22,688 nucleotides of DNA from CALGLS01 sp964508085 (GTDB lineage Bacteria > Bacteroidota > Bacteroidia > Chitinophagales > Saprospiraceae), in contig CAZDTI010000096.1 in the NCBI GenBank assembly GCA_964508085.1, forward strand, positions 1-22,688. Reading direction: 5' to 3'. Under the pieces are notes generated by a model that saw nothing but the letters and a program-made list of their open reading frames with translations, searched no databases and was not told the origin of the DNA. Positions 1 to 7,488 of this stretch are shown in pieces. The position numbers were made by a program, and so were the translations under genes. Position 1 is the stretch's first letter. Every line of letters starts with the position of its first letter.

Positions 1-54
1 TTGAGGATTGAGGATTGAGGATTGAGGATTGAGGATTGAGGATTGAGGATTAAA
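1..54. repeat. Heptamer tandem repeat, left of the gap
   Basis: Seven perfect copies of the 7-bp unit TTGAGGA occupy 1-49, followed by TTAAA before the Ns. The last bases (GGATTAAA) already match the unit of the array on the far side of the gap, so both flanks look like parts of one degenerating array. No gene is visible here. Confidence 0.95.
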
Positions 55-154
55 NNNNNNNNNNNNNNNNNNNNNNNNNNNNNNNNNNNNNNNNNNNNNN
101 NNNNNNNNNNNNNNNNNNNNNNNNNNNNNNNNNNNNNNNNNNNNNNNNNNNNNN
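55..154. other. Assembly gap of 100 Ns
   Basis: Exactly 100 consecutive Ns, the usual placeholder for a gap of unknown size. It sits inside a short tandem repeat, the likely reason the assembly broke. The true length of the missing DNA cannot be read from this window. Confidence 0.99.
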
Positions 155-223
155 AATTAAGGATTAAAAATTAAGGATTAAAAATTAAGGATTAAAAATT
201 AAGGATTAAAAATTAAGGATTAA
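155..223. repeat. 14-bp tandem repeat, right of the gap
   Basis: About 4.9 copies of the 14-bp unit AATTAAGGATTAAA. Each unit is two diverged heptamers (AATTAAG and GATTAAA) related to the GGATTGA heptamer left of the gap. The rest of the gene-free stretch, 224-347, is ordinary AT-rich leader sequence of the next gene, with a TATTTTTG box at 257-264 that has no convincing partner box. Confidence 0.93.
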
Positions 224-347
224 CCGATCGCACTTACATTAAGAAATCCTTAAAGGTATTTTTGAGCATATTGAGATGAGCCTACTTTTTTCAATTGCGG
301 CCTTAGACTCAAAGAGTTTATGATTTAGATTTTAATTTCAGCTACTT

Positions 348-1163
348 ATGAGACACAAAGACAAAGTCATCATCATTACGGGATCGAGTATGGGAATTGG
401 AAAGGTGATGGCATTGGAGATGTTACGGGAAGGGGCTAAGGTTGTACTCAACGCTCGGAACCCAGAACGATTGAATAAAACGTATGAAGAATTAAAAGCT
501 GCGGGACATTCGGTGATCGCAGTTGCAGGTGATGTTTCTAGTATTGAAGATTGTAAGCGTATTGTTTTAGAAACACTTAGCGCTTTTGGCAAAATAGATG
601 TGCTTGTTAACAATGCGGGGATTTCGATGGAGGGAGAAGTTACTGAATTGAGTCCTGAAGTTTTCCGAAAGGTAATGGAAGTAAATTATCTTGGTTCTGT
701 CTATCCAACGCAGGCGGTGCTTCCAGAATTGAAAAAAACTAAAGGCTCTGTTGTATTCATGTCAAGTGCTGCGGGTGTACGTGGCTTACCGGGTTACTCT
801 GTTTATTCTTCTTCTAAGATGGCTTTAACTGCTTTGGCTGAATCTATGAAAATAGAACTGCATCCTAGCGGTGTACATGTCGGAATTGCTTATGTTGGTT
901 TCACACAAAACGATCCTGAAAAAACGATTTATAATGCCGATGGAGAAATCATTGCGCAACCCATCCGTACTTTTATAAAAGCGGAGCCTCCTATTAATGT
1001 AGCTTTACGAGTCTCCAAAATGATCAGTAACAGACGTTTCAAGCAGGTTTTCACGCCACTTGGGAAGCTGAATGCTGTTGTAAATAACTGGGCTCCTAGC
1101 CTTGGCGAGTGGATACTGCGCCGAAATTACTTCAAACGGAAGGCGGAGAATAGCGCGGATTAG
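348..1163 (+). CDS. Short-chain dehydrogenase/reductase, probable 3-ketodihydrosphingosine reductase-like
   Basis: A 271-residue classical SDR (Rossmann-fold NAD(P)H oxidoreductase). The cofactor motif TGSSMGIG is at residues 11-18, NNAG at 88-91, the catalytic Asn at 113, Ser at 139/140, and the Tyr-x-x-x-Lys pair at Tyr153 and Lys157. The stretch NYLGSVYP (113-120) and the following helix and AY strand recall eukaryotic 3-ketodihydrosphingosine reductase, which reduces the product of serine palmitoyltransferase with NADPH. A serine palmitoyltransferase-like gene follows 170 bp downstream on the same strand, which supports this reading. SDR family membership is certain; the substrate is inferred. 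A generic ketone or fatty-acyl reductase remains possible. The ATG at 348 fits the normal SDR N-terminus, with the first beta strand beginning within the first ten residues. Confidence 0.9.
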   Translation: MRHKDKVIIITGSSMGIGKVMALEMLREGAKVVLNARNPERLNKTYEELKAAGHSVIAVAGDVSSIEDCKRIVLETLSAFGKIDVLVNNAGISMEGEVTELSPEVFRKVMEVNYLGSVYPTQAVLPELKKTKGSVVFMSSAAGVRGLPGYSVYSSSKMALTALAESMKIELHPSGVHVGIAYVGFTQNDPEKTIYNADGEIIAQPIRTFIKAEPPINVALRVSKMISNRRFKQVFTPLGKLNAVVNNWAPSLGEWILRRNYFKRKAENSAD

Positions 1164-1180
1164 CTTAACTTTGCGCCTTC

Positions 1181-1307
1181 GGTGAAGGGCAGATAAGGGT
1201 GGATGATGGTAGATAAGGGCAGATAAGGGTTTCCCACTAACGTGCGATTACGCATTAGAAGGAAACCCTTATCTACCATCATCCGCCCTAGTCCACCCTT
1301 ATCCACC
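1181..1307. repeat. Inverted decamer array forming a long hairpin
   Basis: The left arm is five consecutive decamers at 1181-1230 of the type RGATAAGGGY: GGTGAAGGGC, AGATAAGGGT, GGATGATGGT, AGATAAGGGC, AGATAAGGGT, then TTCC. The right arm (1261-1307) is the reverse complement of a similar array. ACCCTTATCT at 1265-1274 pairs with the last decamer or, out of register, with earlier ones. GGAAACCCTTATCT at 1261-1274 pairs perfectly with 1221-1234. Continuing in the alternative register, CCCTTATCTACCATCATCC (1266-1284) is the exact complement of 1201-1219. The 26-nt apex (1235-1260) holds a further small stem (CTAA/TTAG ends). It fills most of the spacer between the reductase and the oxoamine synthase. 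Confidence 0.85.
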
Positions 1308-1333
1308 CTCCTAAACAATAAAAACTCTACACA

Positions 1334-2578
1334 ATGGATATTTTCGAAAGAATCAAAAACAACCCAGGCCCACTCGGACGCTGGGCAGATGTAGCAGAAG
1401 GCTACTGGATTTTCCCTAAGCTCGAAGGCGAACTGGGGAGTAGAATGACCTTTGATGGCAAAGAAGTAATTTGCTGGTCAGTCAATAATTACCTTGGTTT
1501 GGGTAACCACCCAGATGTACGAAAAGCAGATGCAGAAGGAGCTGCTGATTGGGGGCTCGCTTACCCTATGGGATCCCGGATGATGTCTGGAGCTACGTCT
1601 GAGCACGATGCTTTGGAGGAAGAACTAGCTGACTTTGTACAAAAAGAATCTGCTGTTTTGGTCAACTTTGGTTACCAAGGCATCATGTCTGCAATTGATT
1701 CTTTGTTGACACGAAGAGATGTTGTAGTTTATGATTCGGAATGTCATGCTTGTATTGTCGATGCTTTGCGGATGCACCTCGGTAAGCGTTTTGCCTTTGA
1801 GCACAACGACATGGAAAGCCTTGAAAAACATATGCCTAAAGCTTGTCGAATTGCTAAAGAAAATGGTGGTGGTGTTCTCGTAATTTCCGAAGGTGTATTC
1901 GGGATGCAAGGAGATCAAGGTAAGCTGAAGGAAATTATAGCAATGAAAAAAGACTATGACTTCCGTTTATTAGTAGATGATGCACATGGCTTTGGCGTAC
2001 TTGGAAAGACAGGTGCTGGTGCTGGTGAAGAGCAAGGAGTACAAGATGAAATCGATGTATATTTTTCTACTTTCGCTAAATCTATGGCGAGTGTTGGAGC
2101 TTTCCTTGCGGGAGATAAAGACATCATTCGCTTTTTGAAATACAATATGCGTTCGCAGATTTTTGCAAAGTCATTGCCGATGCCTTTTGTAACAAGTGCA
2201 CGTAAGCGTTTGCAGATGTTACGGACAATGCCGGAATTGAAAGATCGCTTATGGCGAAATGTGAATGCTCTGCAAAGTGGGTTGAAGGAACGTGGTTTTG
2301 ACATTGGAAATACGAATTCTTGTGTGACGCCGGTGTACATGAAAGGTTCTGTAGAGGAAGCAATGGTCTTAGTAAAAGACATGCGAGATAATCACCGAAT
2401 TTTCTCTTCTATTGTCGTTTATCCGGTGATTCCTAAGGGAATGATCTTGTTGCGTTTAATTCCTACTTCTGTGCATACGATGGAAGATATTAATGAGACC
2501 TTAGAAGCATTTTCTGCGATTTCTGAGAAGTTGACAAATGGAGTTTATAAAGAGCATGCCGCGGCCATAAAGGCCTGA
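1334..2578 (+). CDS. Alpha-oxoamine synthase family PLP enzyme, probable serine palmitoyltransferase-like
   Basis: A 414-residue fold-type I PLP enzyme of the family that condenses an amino acid with an acyl-CoA (serine palmitoyltransferase, 8-amino-7-oxononanoate synthase, 2-amino-3-ketobutyrate CoA ligase). Visible landmarks: NNYLGLGNHP (51-60), the cofactor-stacking His138 in SECHAC, the SEGVFGMQGD loop (185-194), the pyridine-binding Asp215 and His218 in VDDAHGFG, and the Schiff-base Lys249 in STFAKSMAS. The FLKYNMRSQIF segment (267-277) resembles the FLKHNARS region of bacterial serine palmitoyltransferases. It would act in the cytoplasm or at the inner membrane face, making 3-ketosphinganine for the reductase encoded just upstream. 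Biotin synthesis is less likely, as no bio genes are nearby. Family is firm; the substrate pair is inferred from the neighbour and from the sphingolipid habit of this phylum. Confidence 0.88.
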   Translation: MDIFERIKNNPGPLGRWADVAEGYWIFPKLEGELGSRMTFDGKEVICWSVNNYLGLGNHPDVRKADAEGAADWGLAYPMGSRMMSGATSEHDALEEELADFVQKESAVLVNFGYQGIMSAIDSLLTRRDVVVYDSECHACIVDALRMHLGKRFAFEHNDMESLEKHMPKACRIAKENGGGVLVISEGVFGMQGDQGKLKEIIAMKKDYDFRLLVDDAHGFGVLGKTGAGAGEEQGVQDEIDVYFSTFAKSMASVGAFLAGDKDIIRFLKYNMRSQIFAKSLPMPFVTSARKRLQMLRTMPELKDRLWRNVNALQSGLKERGFDIGNTNSCVTPVYMKGSVEEAMVLVKDMRDNHRIFSSIVVYPVIPKGMILLRLIPTSVHTMEDINETLEAFSAISEKLTNGVYKEHAAAIKA

Positions 2579-2600
2579 TGATGTTCTAGCTTAGCTTTAG

Positions 2601-2649
2601 AATAAGAAACCCCTAATTCGAGATTACTCGAAATTAGGGGTTTCTTATT
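2601..2649. terminator. Bidirectional hairpin terminator
   Basis: AATAAGAAACCCCTAATTCGAG (2601-2622 region) is mirrored by CTCGAAATTAGGGG followed by TTTCTTATT (2627-2649), giving a stem of about 21 bp with one bulged base and a 4-nt loop. The A-rich left flank and T-rich right flank make it usable from both strands. It sits 23 bp after the oxoamine synthase stop and overlaps the stop codon (2645-2647) of the convergent membrane glycosyltransferase gene. Confidence 0.9.
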
Positions 2650-4198
2650 TCAATTTAAAAATCTCGTTGACTGTATTGTTCCCTACTTTAAAGGAATGGA
2701 ATTTAAAATCAGCATATTCATTATAATCATGAGGGTGAAACCTATAATTAGTAATGAAATATGATGCGCTATCTTTGGGAACGATATTAAATCTTATTCT
2801 GTCTTCAGGTGGTAACATCATTATATTAGCTTTTCCTGGGTGATTTTGCACCGCTAAATCAATTGAAGTACTAGAATCATTTTTTAATATATATTCTAAA
2901 GATTCCTTATACGAAACACCCCAATAGTCCATTTCGTAATTTTTCCGAAGGTACTCTGGAGAAGTAAATAAAAAGATTTCATTAAAATAGACACCCTGCA
3001 AAGGGAAATTTTGGATCATATTACTTGCAGTGATAATAAATGTAATAGCCATTAAAGACATCGTCGTAATAAATACCTTTTTCTTTTTTAATAAATAAGA
3101 AAAGCCATAGATAATGATTAGTATAAAAGGTGGGTAAATAAAGAACATTTGTCTCCAACCATCATATACTACAGAGTGAAATACGATAACAGCTACTAGA
3201 GGAGCAAGAAAGTAGCCTAAGAAAAGGAGGTTGGTCCTTTTTATAGAATTATCTAGAAAAGAGTAAGGCGTTCTAAAGAATTGAACAATCAACAATAAAG
3301 AACCAGCAATTCCAAGTAAAAGGTAAATAATAGGAGTTGATATAGCAAACCATGTAGGTATATATTTCCAACTAAGCTCTGTTGCTTTTATTAATTCACC
3401 ATTAAATAAGACCCCACCATTCCACCTGAATTTTGACATATTTATAAACACTTGAACAAAATTAGTTAGTGGGTCATTCCATAAATAGGGCCATGTTATA
3501 TACAGTGAAAAACAGGACGAGATAAGAAGTATGATTATCAACTTTAATGTTAGCTGTCTTTCCTGCTTCCTAATTAGATCTAAAAACAATATCAATAGCG
3601 CCACTAAAAGAACTAATATTCCCATAATTCTCATATTTATTAATAGCCCTGTACATATTCCTAATTTTATAAAACTAAATATGGTTTTTTTGTCAAACGC
3701 TTTTACAAAAAAATAAAAGCAAATTATAAACATAGATAAAAAAGGGATGTCTTTAGTATTGAAAAAGGAATGAGCGTATATACGTGGATGAAGCATTAAT
3801 AGAAAAAAACCAATCGTAGCCAGCAGCTTATTCTTATATAGATAATCAATAAGTAGAAAAAGAAAATAGCCGCTTAACAGAAAGAATAAATGAGTCACTA
3901 AATGTCTCATTAAATAAATGTCTTGAATCTCTGTTAATTTAAATTTTCTTTCAAGCATAATTAGTGGCAGCTCAAAGGCGACCCCATAATCTTTATCTTT
4001 CCAGGCTAAAAGGCGGTCGTCATCAAAGAAAACATACTCATAATTTAGTGATCCTGTTGATCTTTGCATTGGTTCATCCCAACCCATGCCGTAACTATCA
4101 TAGGTCATTAAACCAATAAGTAACATAATTAAGAATAGGAAAAAACCAAGATATTGATACAGGAACTTTAAATAAGCTTTCTCTAGCATTTTCAGCAT
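2645..4198 (-). CDS. Polytopic GT-C / PMT-type glycosyltransferase
   Basis: A 517-residue inner-membrane protein with about ten or more hydrophobic helices and a soluble C-terminal tail of roughly 100 residues. The first extracytoplasmic loop carries GWDEP (39-43), the acidic pair typical of GT-C enzymes that use lipid-linked sugars (protein O-mannosyltransferase, ArnT). HPRIYAHSFFNTKDIP (137-152) and DGWRQMFFIYPPF (346-358) also look like loops of this superfamily. It probably transfers a sugar from a polyprenyl-phosphate donor on the periplasmic side; the acceptor cannot be told. The gene is notably AT-rich compared with its neighbours (for example 3661-3720 has 12 G/C in 60 bases), hinting at a different history. 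A second Met lies three codons inside (4189), so the exact start is uncertain. Confidence 0.8.
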   Translation of the reverse strand: MLKMLEKAYLKFLYQYLGFFLFLIMLLIGLMTYDSYGMGWDEPMQRSTGSLNYEYVFFDDDRLLAWKDKDYGVAFELPLIMLERKFKLTEIQDIYLMRHLVTHLFFLLSGYFLFLLIDYLYKNKLLATIGFFLLMLHPRIYAHSFFNTKDIPFLSMFIICFYFFVKAFDKKTIFSFIKLGICTGLLINMRIMGILVLLVALLILFLDLIRKQERQLTLKLIIILLISSCFSLYITWPYLWNDPLTNFVQVFINMSKFRWNGGVLFNGELIKATELSWKYIPTWFAISTPIIYLLLGIAGSLLLIVQFFRTPYSFLDNSIKRTNLLFLGYFLAPLVAVIVFHSVVYDGWRQMFFIYPPFILIIIYGFSYLLKKKKVFITTMSLMAITFIITASNMIQNFPLQGVYFNEIFLFTSPEYLRKNYEMDYWGVSYKESLEYILKNDSSTSIDLAVQNHPGKANIMMLPPEDRIRFNIVPKDSASYFITNYRFHPHDYNEYADFKFHSFKVGNNTVNEIFKLK

Positions 4199-4617
4199 TT
4201 TTAATGAACTCTAACAATGTCATTGCATGACATCGGTAGAAAGATAGACCAAGTTTCGTACTTTTGAATATCTACAAACAAAACGTACAAACCTTATCTA
4301 TTGGTAAAGATAGCATCAAAAAAGACAGCCAAAGAAAAAAAGACTAAAAAAGACGATTACCTCTATTATAATCGTATGTACATAAGCTATTGCTAACTTG
4401 AATCCTTGCATTACCATAAAAGTTATCTTCGCATTTACATAACGCATAAAGGGTTTTAATTCATCATCTTTATTGGACTTATTTTACCGGTGAACCATAT
4501 CAATTTAGTCGACACATCCATAACAACAACAATAAAATCACTGTTATTTGAAATCTTCTTACATTGCAGTGTATATTTAATCAGCGTGGAAATTAAAATC
4601 TAAGCTAACAGTCAAAA
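4199..4617. other. Gene-free divergent spacer, AT-rich
   Basis: This 419-bp spacer separates two divergent membrane-protein genes and must hold both promoters, but no complete TTTG-N19-TAnnTTTG pair is visible. A TACTTTTG box occurs at 4259-4266 on the + strand, 350 bp from the next start and without a clear upstream box. An A-rich stretch at 4316-4353 has AAAAAGAC three times. A 10-bp palindrome TATGTACATA lies at 4375-4384. No ORF, RNA gene or repeat element is supported. Confidence 0.6.
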
Positions 4618-6072
4618 ATGAAAAAACTTCTTCTTCTTGGAACCTTAGCTTATGCTACAATGACGATTATGGCCGTCATGCTCTATGAAGAGCGTATTGC
4701 TTTTTTAGATGGGGCTTTCATTTTGTTTTCCATTTTGAGTGAGGGAGATTTGGCGATACAGGTTTATCGTTTTGGGGCTGCGGTTACGCAGGTGTTTCCT
4801 TTAGTGGCTTCTTGGATGGACTTTTCTCTTGTGTCGATCATGAAAATTTACTCAGCTTGTTTTCCGGTTTATTTTTACTCCTTGTTTCTGATTTGTTTAT
4901 TAGGATTGAAAAAAGAACGGTATGCGGTACTCTTGTTATTGTTTAATGTAGGAATGGTGACCCACACTTTTTATTGGGTGGTTCCGGAATTCCAGCAAGG
5001 ACTTTCTTTGATGGTAGTTTACTTTGCTTTTTTGGAAAGGGCTATGGAAAGCGATTGGTTTAGACGTAAAATCTGGTTGCACATTATTAATCTTGGTTTA
5101 ATTTTTACACTGGCGCTATTTCACCCTTTAATGGTTCTTCCTTTTGCATTCTTTGTGGGGTATCTATTCTTGTTCTCGAAAGACAGCCCAAAGAATCTCC
5201 GCTGGCTAAATGTCAATAATTTCCTAAAAGCTGACTCTCCTATTATCAAAAAATGGCCATTGTTGCTTAGTGGTGTTCTTTTTCTTCCTTTCTTTTTATT
5301 GAAAGGCTATGTTTTTAAAACACCCTATGATAGCTTGTCTATGCAAGTACTACAAAACTTCAAGGCTTTCTTCCCCAACTACTTCGATCTTCAATCAAAT
5401 ATTAATTTCCTGTCGTATTTAATTACTGATTATTATTTATTAATTATTGCTTTAGCACTTATAAGTGTACATGCTGTTCAAGAAAAGAAATCATTTTGGT
5501 TTATTTGTATTTCCATTCCTTTTTTAGGGTACTTATTCCTAATCAATATTTCTTATCCTGATGGCCCGCATCAATTCTATATTGAGAGTCTTTACCTTCC
5601 ATTAAGCTTAATTTTATTCCTACCCCTTGTTTCTATTTTTTCGCAAAAGCCAAATCATAAAAACCTTGTACTGGCCCTTTCCATAGTTGTGGGTATTCGC
5701 TTAGTTCACATCTATCAAACGCACCCCTTTTATAGCGAGCGTGTAGCTCATATTCGTACTTTTCTTAAGAAGACGGAAGATCTTCCCAATAAGAAACTGA
5801 TTCTAAGGTCAGAACAAGTAAATAATGAACTGTTAATGTTGGACTGGGGGCTCGCTTACGAATGCTGGTTGCTGTCGACCATTGACGAAGGCATAAGCAG
5901 GTCTGTTGTTGTAGAAAATAAAAGAGGCAGTCACCAAGCCGCTTTAAAAAAGAATAATGCTTTTTGCCCGACCTGGGGAAATTACCCTTACCCGAATTTA
6001 CCAAAACGGTATTTTATCTTTAATGACTCTACGTATTATATCTCTCCAAGGGGAGATTTTAATTTCAAATAG
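4618..6072 (+). CDS. Polytopic membrane protein of unknown function
   Basis: A 484-residue protein with a hydrophobic N-terminal helix (residues 3-22) followed by roughly ten further membrane segments up to about residue 365, then a hydrophilic C-terminal domain of about 120 residues ending in SPRGDFNFK. The helix-rich body plus soluble tail resembles the GT-C-like proteins of this phylum. Asp31 in the first loop and Glu124 could be read as acidic loop residues, but no diagnostic motif is present, so I leave the function open. It is divergent from the GT-C glycosyltransferase 419 bp away; a shared role in envelope glycan building is possible but unproven. The ATG at 4618 is preceded by an AAAA stretch, as usual for this phylum, and no upstream in-frame start is apparent. 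Confidence 0.75.
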   Translation: MKKLLLLGTLAYATMTIMAVMLYEERIAFLDGAFILFSILSEGDLAIQVYRFGAAVTQVFPLVASWMDFSLVSIMKIYSACFPVYFYSLFLICLLGLKKERYAVLLLLFNVGMVTHTFYWVVPEFQQGLSLMVVYFAFLERAMESDWFRRKIWLHIINLGLIFTLALFHPLMVLPFAFFVGYLFLFSKDSPKNLRWLNVNNFLKADSPIIKKWPLLLSGVLFLPFFLLKGYVFKTPYDSLSMQVLQNFKAFFPNYFDLQSNINFLSYLITDYYLLIIALALISVHAVQEKKSFWFICISIPFLGYLFLINISYPDGPHQFYIESLYLPLSLILFLPLVSIFSQKPNHKNLVLALSIVVGIRLVHIYQTHPFYSERVAHIRTFLKKTEDLPNKKLILRSEQVNNELLMLDWGLAYECWLLSTIDEGISRSVVVENKRGSHQAALKKNNAFCPTWGNYPYPNLPKRYFIFNDSTYYISPRGDFNFK

Positions 6073-6089
6073 TTAGCTTTGCATTACTA

Positions 6090-6158
6090 GGCACTTCTTC
6101 GACTCAGTCGTTTCTCCTTCACTCGGAATCACCGTCTTTAGAGTTAGACTTAAGTGCC
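6090..6158. repeat. REP-like element with terminal inverted 7-mers
   Basis: GGCACTT (6090-6096) and AAGTGCC (6152-6158) are perfect inverted ends of a 69-bp segment. Inside are a small stem CGAC-TCA-GTCG (about 6100-6110) and the core TCACTCGGAAT (6119-6129), which recurs at 7297-7307. It lies just after the stop of the 484-residue membrane protein, where it could act as a 3' end stabiliser or terminator, though no T-run follows. Confidence 0.6.
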
Positions 6159-6223
6159 CCAAAATATTAGAAAAAATCGACCGGAGTCTTTTTACAACAG
6201 TTCAAATAAAACATACATAGAAA

Positions 6224-7309
6224 ATGAAACCCATCATTAGCGGAATCCAACAAATTGGAGTAGGAAATAACGACGTTTACGGTACTTTTAAATGGTACCA
6301 CCAAAACCTTGGTATGGATGTCAAGATTTTTGACGAAGCAGCAGAGGCAGCGCTGATGTTGCCTTACACGGGTGGTGTGCCTCGTAGTCGTCATGCTATT
6401 CTAGCTTTGAATATGCAGGGCGGCGGTGGTTTGGAAATCTGGCAATACACTAGTCGTACTCCAGAGGCTGCGACCTTCCAGTTACAACTCGGGGATCTTG
6501 GTATTTACATCATGAAGTTTAAATGTAAGAACGTAGCGGAGACCTATGAGTCAATGAAATCAAAAGGTGTAAATCTTTGTGGTAGCATTAGTAAAGCGCC
6601 AAATGGTTTGGATCATTTTTATTTTAAGGATCTGCATGGCAACTTAGTAGAGGTGGTTCCTTCTGACAACTGGTTTAGAAAAAACAATAGTTTTACAGGT
6701 GGCGTTTATGGATGTACGATTGGCGTAAGCGATATTGAAAAAGCGAGAGAAGTATACTCTGACATCATCGGCTATGATGAGGTGGTTTATGATAAGACGG
6801 GGACCTTTGAGGACTTTGCTTCCCTTGACGGTGGAAAGCAGGAGTTTCGTCGAGTGCTGCTGACACATAGTCAACCACGCGTTGGAGCCTTCAGTAAGTT
6901 GCTGGGCAAAAGCGAAATTGAACTCGTGCAAGTACTGGATCGAACACCTAAGAAAATTTTTGAAAACCGACTTTGGGGTGACCTGGGTTACATTCACCTT
7001 TGTTTCGACATCAATGGTATGGACGAATTACGTAAACTTTGTGCGTCGAAGGGCCGACCTTTCACTTGTGACAGTAGCGATAGTTTTGACATGGGAGAAG
7101 CCGCAGGTCATTTTTCTTACATCGAAGATCCAGATGGTACGCTCATCGAATTTGTAGAAACACATAAGGTGCCTATTTTGAAAAAAGTGAATTGGTATAT
7201 GGATTTGCGAAAGCGGGATCCAAAAAAGTCTTTGCCAACTTGGATGGTAAGAGCGCTTGGATTTAATCGGGTGAAGATTTCCTCGATTCGCTCTGCTCAC
7301 TCGGAATGA
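6224..7309 (+). CDS. Tandem VOC (glyoxalase/dioxygenase fold) protein
   Basis: A 361-residue cytoplasmic protein with two vicinal-oxygen-chelate domains, about residues 5-147 and 160-315. Domain 1 starts with IQQIGVGNNDVYGTFKWYHQNLGMD and ends HFYFKDLHGNLVEVVP; domain 2 has VSDIEKAREVYSDIIGYDEV and ends GHFSYIEDPDGTLIEFVE (given here by residue ranges 8-32, 131-146, 168-187 and 295-312). The two-domain layout matches 4-hydroxyphenylpyruvate-type or extradiol-type dioxygenases. Possible metal ligands are His258 and Glu309 in domain 2 and Glu143 in domain 1, but the usual first-strand His is absent from both domains, so catalysis by the classic HPPD mechanism is doubtful. The final nine residues and the TGA stop are encoded by a short repeat (see 7284-7312). 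The neighbouring DoxX gene is in the same orientation but has its own promoter. Confidence 0.8.
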   Translation: MKPIISGIQQIGVGNNDVYGTFKWYHQNLGMDVKIFDEAAEAALMLPYTGGVPRSRHAILALNMQGGGGLEIWQYTSRTPEAATFQLQLGDLGIYIMKFKCKNVAETYESMKSKGVNLCGSISKAPNGLDHFYFKDLHGNLVEVVPSDNWFRKNNSFTGGVYGCTIGVSDIEKAREVYSDIIGYDEVVYDKTGTFEDFASLDGGKQEFRRVLLTHSQPRVGAFSKLLGKSEIELVQVLDRTPKKIFENRLWGDLGYIHLCFDINGMDELRKLCASKGRPFTCDSSDSFDMGEAAGHFSYIEDPDGTLIEFVETHKVPILKKVNWYMDLRKRDPKKSLPTWMVRALGFNRVKISSIRSAHSE

Positions 7310-7312
7310 CAG
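7284..7312. repeat. REP-like repeat overlapping the VOC gene 3' end
   Basis: TCGATTCGCTCTGCTCACTC then GGAATGAC contains the core TCACTCGGAAT (7297-7307) shared with 6119-6129, preceded in both by a TCGA-TC...CTC pattern. The stop codon TGA (7307-7309) of the VOC gene lies inside it, so the element appears to have supplied the end of the reading frame. The wording of the repeat is reminiscent of short dispersed elements in related genomes. Confidence 0.55.
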
Positions 7313-7404
7313 TGTTTCGATTTGATGCGTCGAATATGGAGAGGCTTCTTAATTTTCCGAATTACAATGTCGCAGTCAATACGATTTTAAATCTCTCGAG
7401 ATAA

Positions 7405-7433
7405 TTGTTCGTAATTTCTGATTTGTACTTTTG
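7405..7433 (+). promoter_or_regulatory. Bacteroidota-type promoter for the DoxX gene
   Basis: TACTTTTG at 7426-7433 matches the phylum -7 consensus TAnnTTTG exactly. TTG at 7405-7407, 18 nt upstream, fits the -33 box. This places the transcript start near 7440 and gives a leader of about 50 nt before the ATG at 7489. Confidence 0.55.
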
Positions 7434-7488
7434 TTACTAGTCCTGATTTGTTTACCAAACAATTCATATAAACCATAATTACTTGACA

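Noticed and set aside
257..264. TATTTTTG as the promoter of the SDR gene
   Set aside because: The -7 box matches but there is no TTTG or TTG at the right distance upstream, so it is too weak to list.
4259..4266. TACTTTTG as a promoter for the 484-residue membrane protein
   Set aside because: It lies 350 bp from the start and lacks a -33 box at 18-21 nt.
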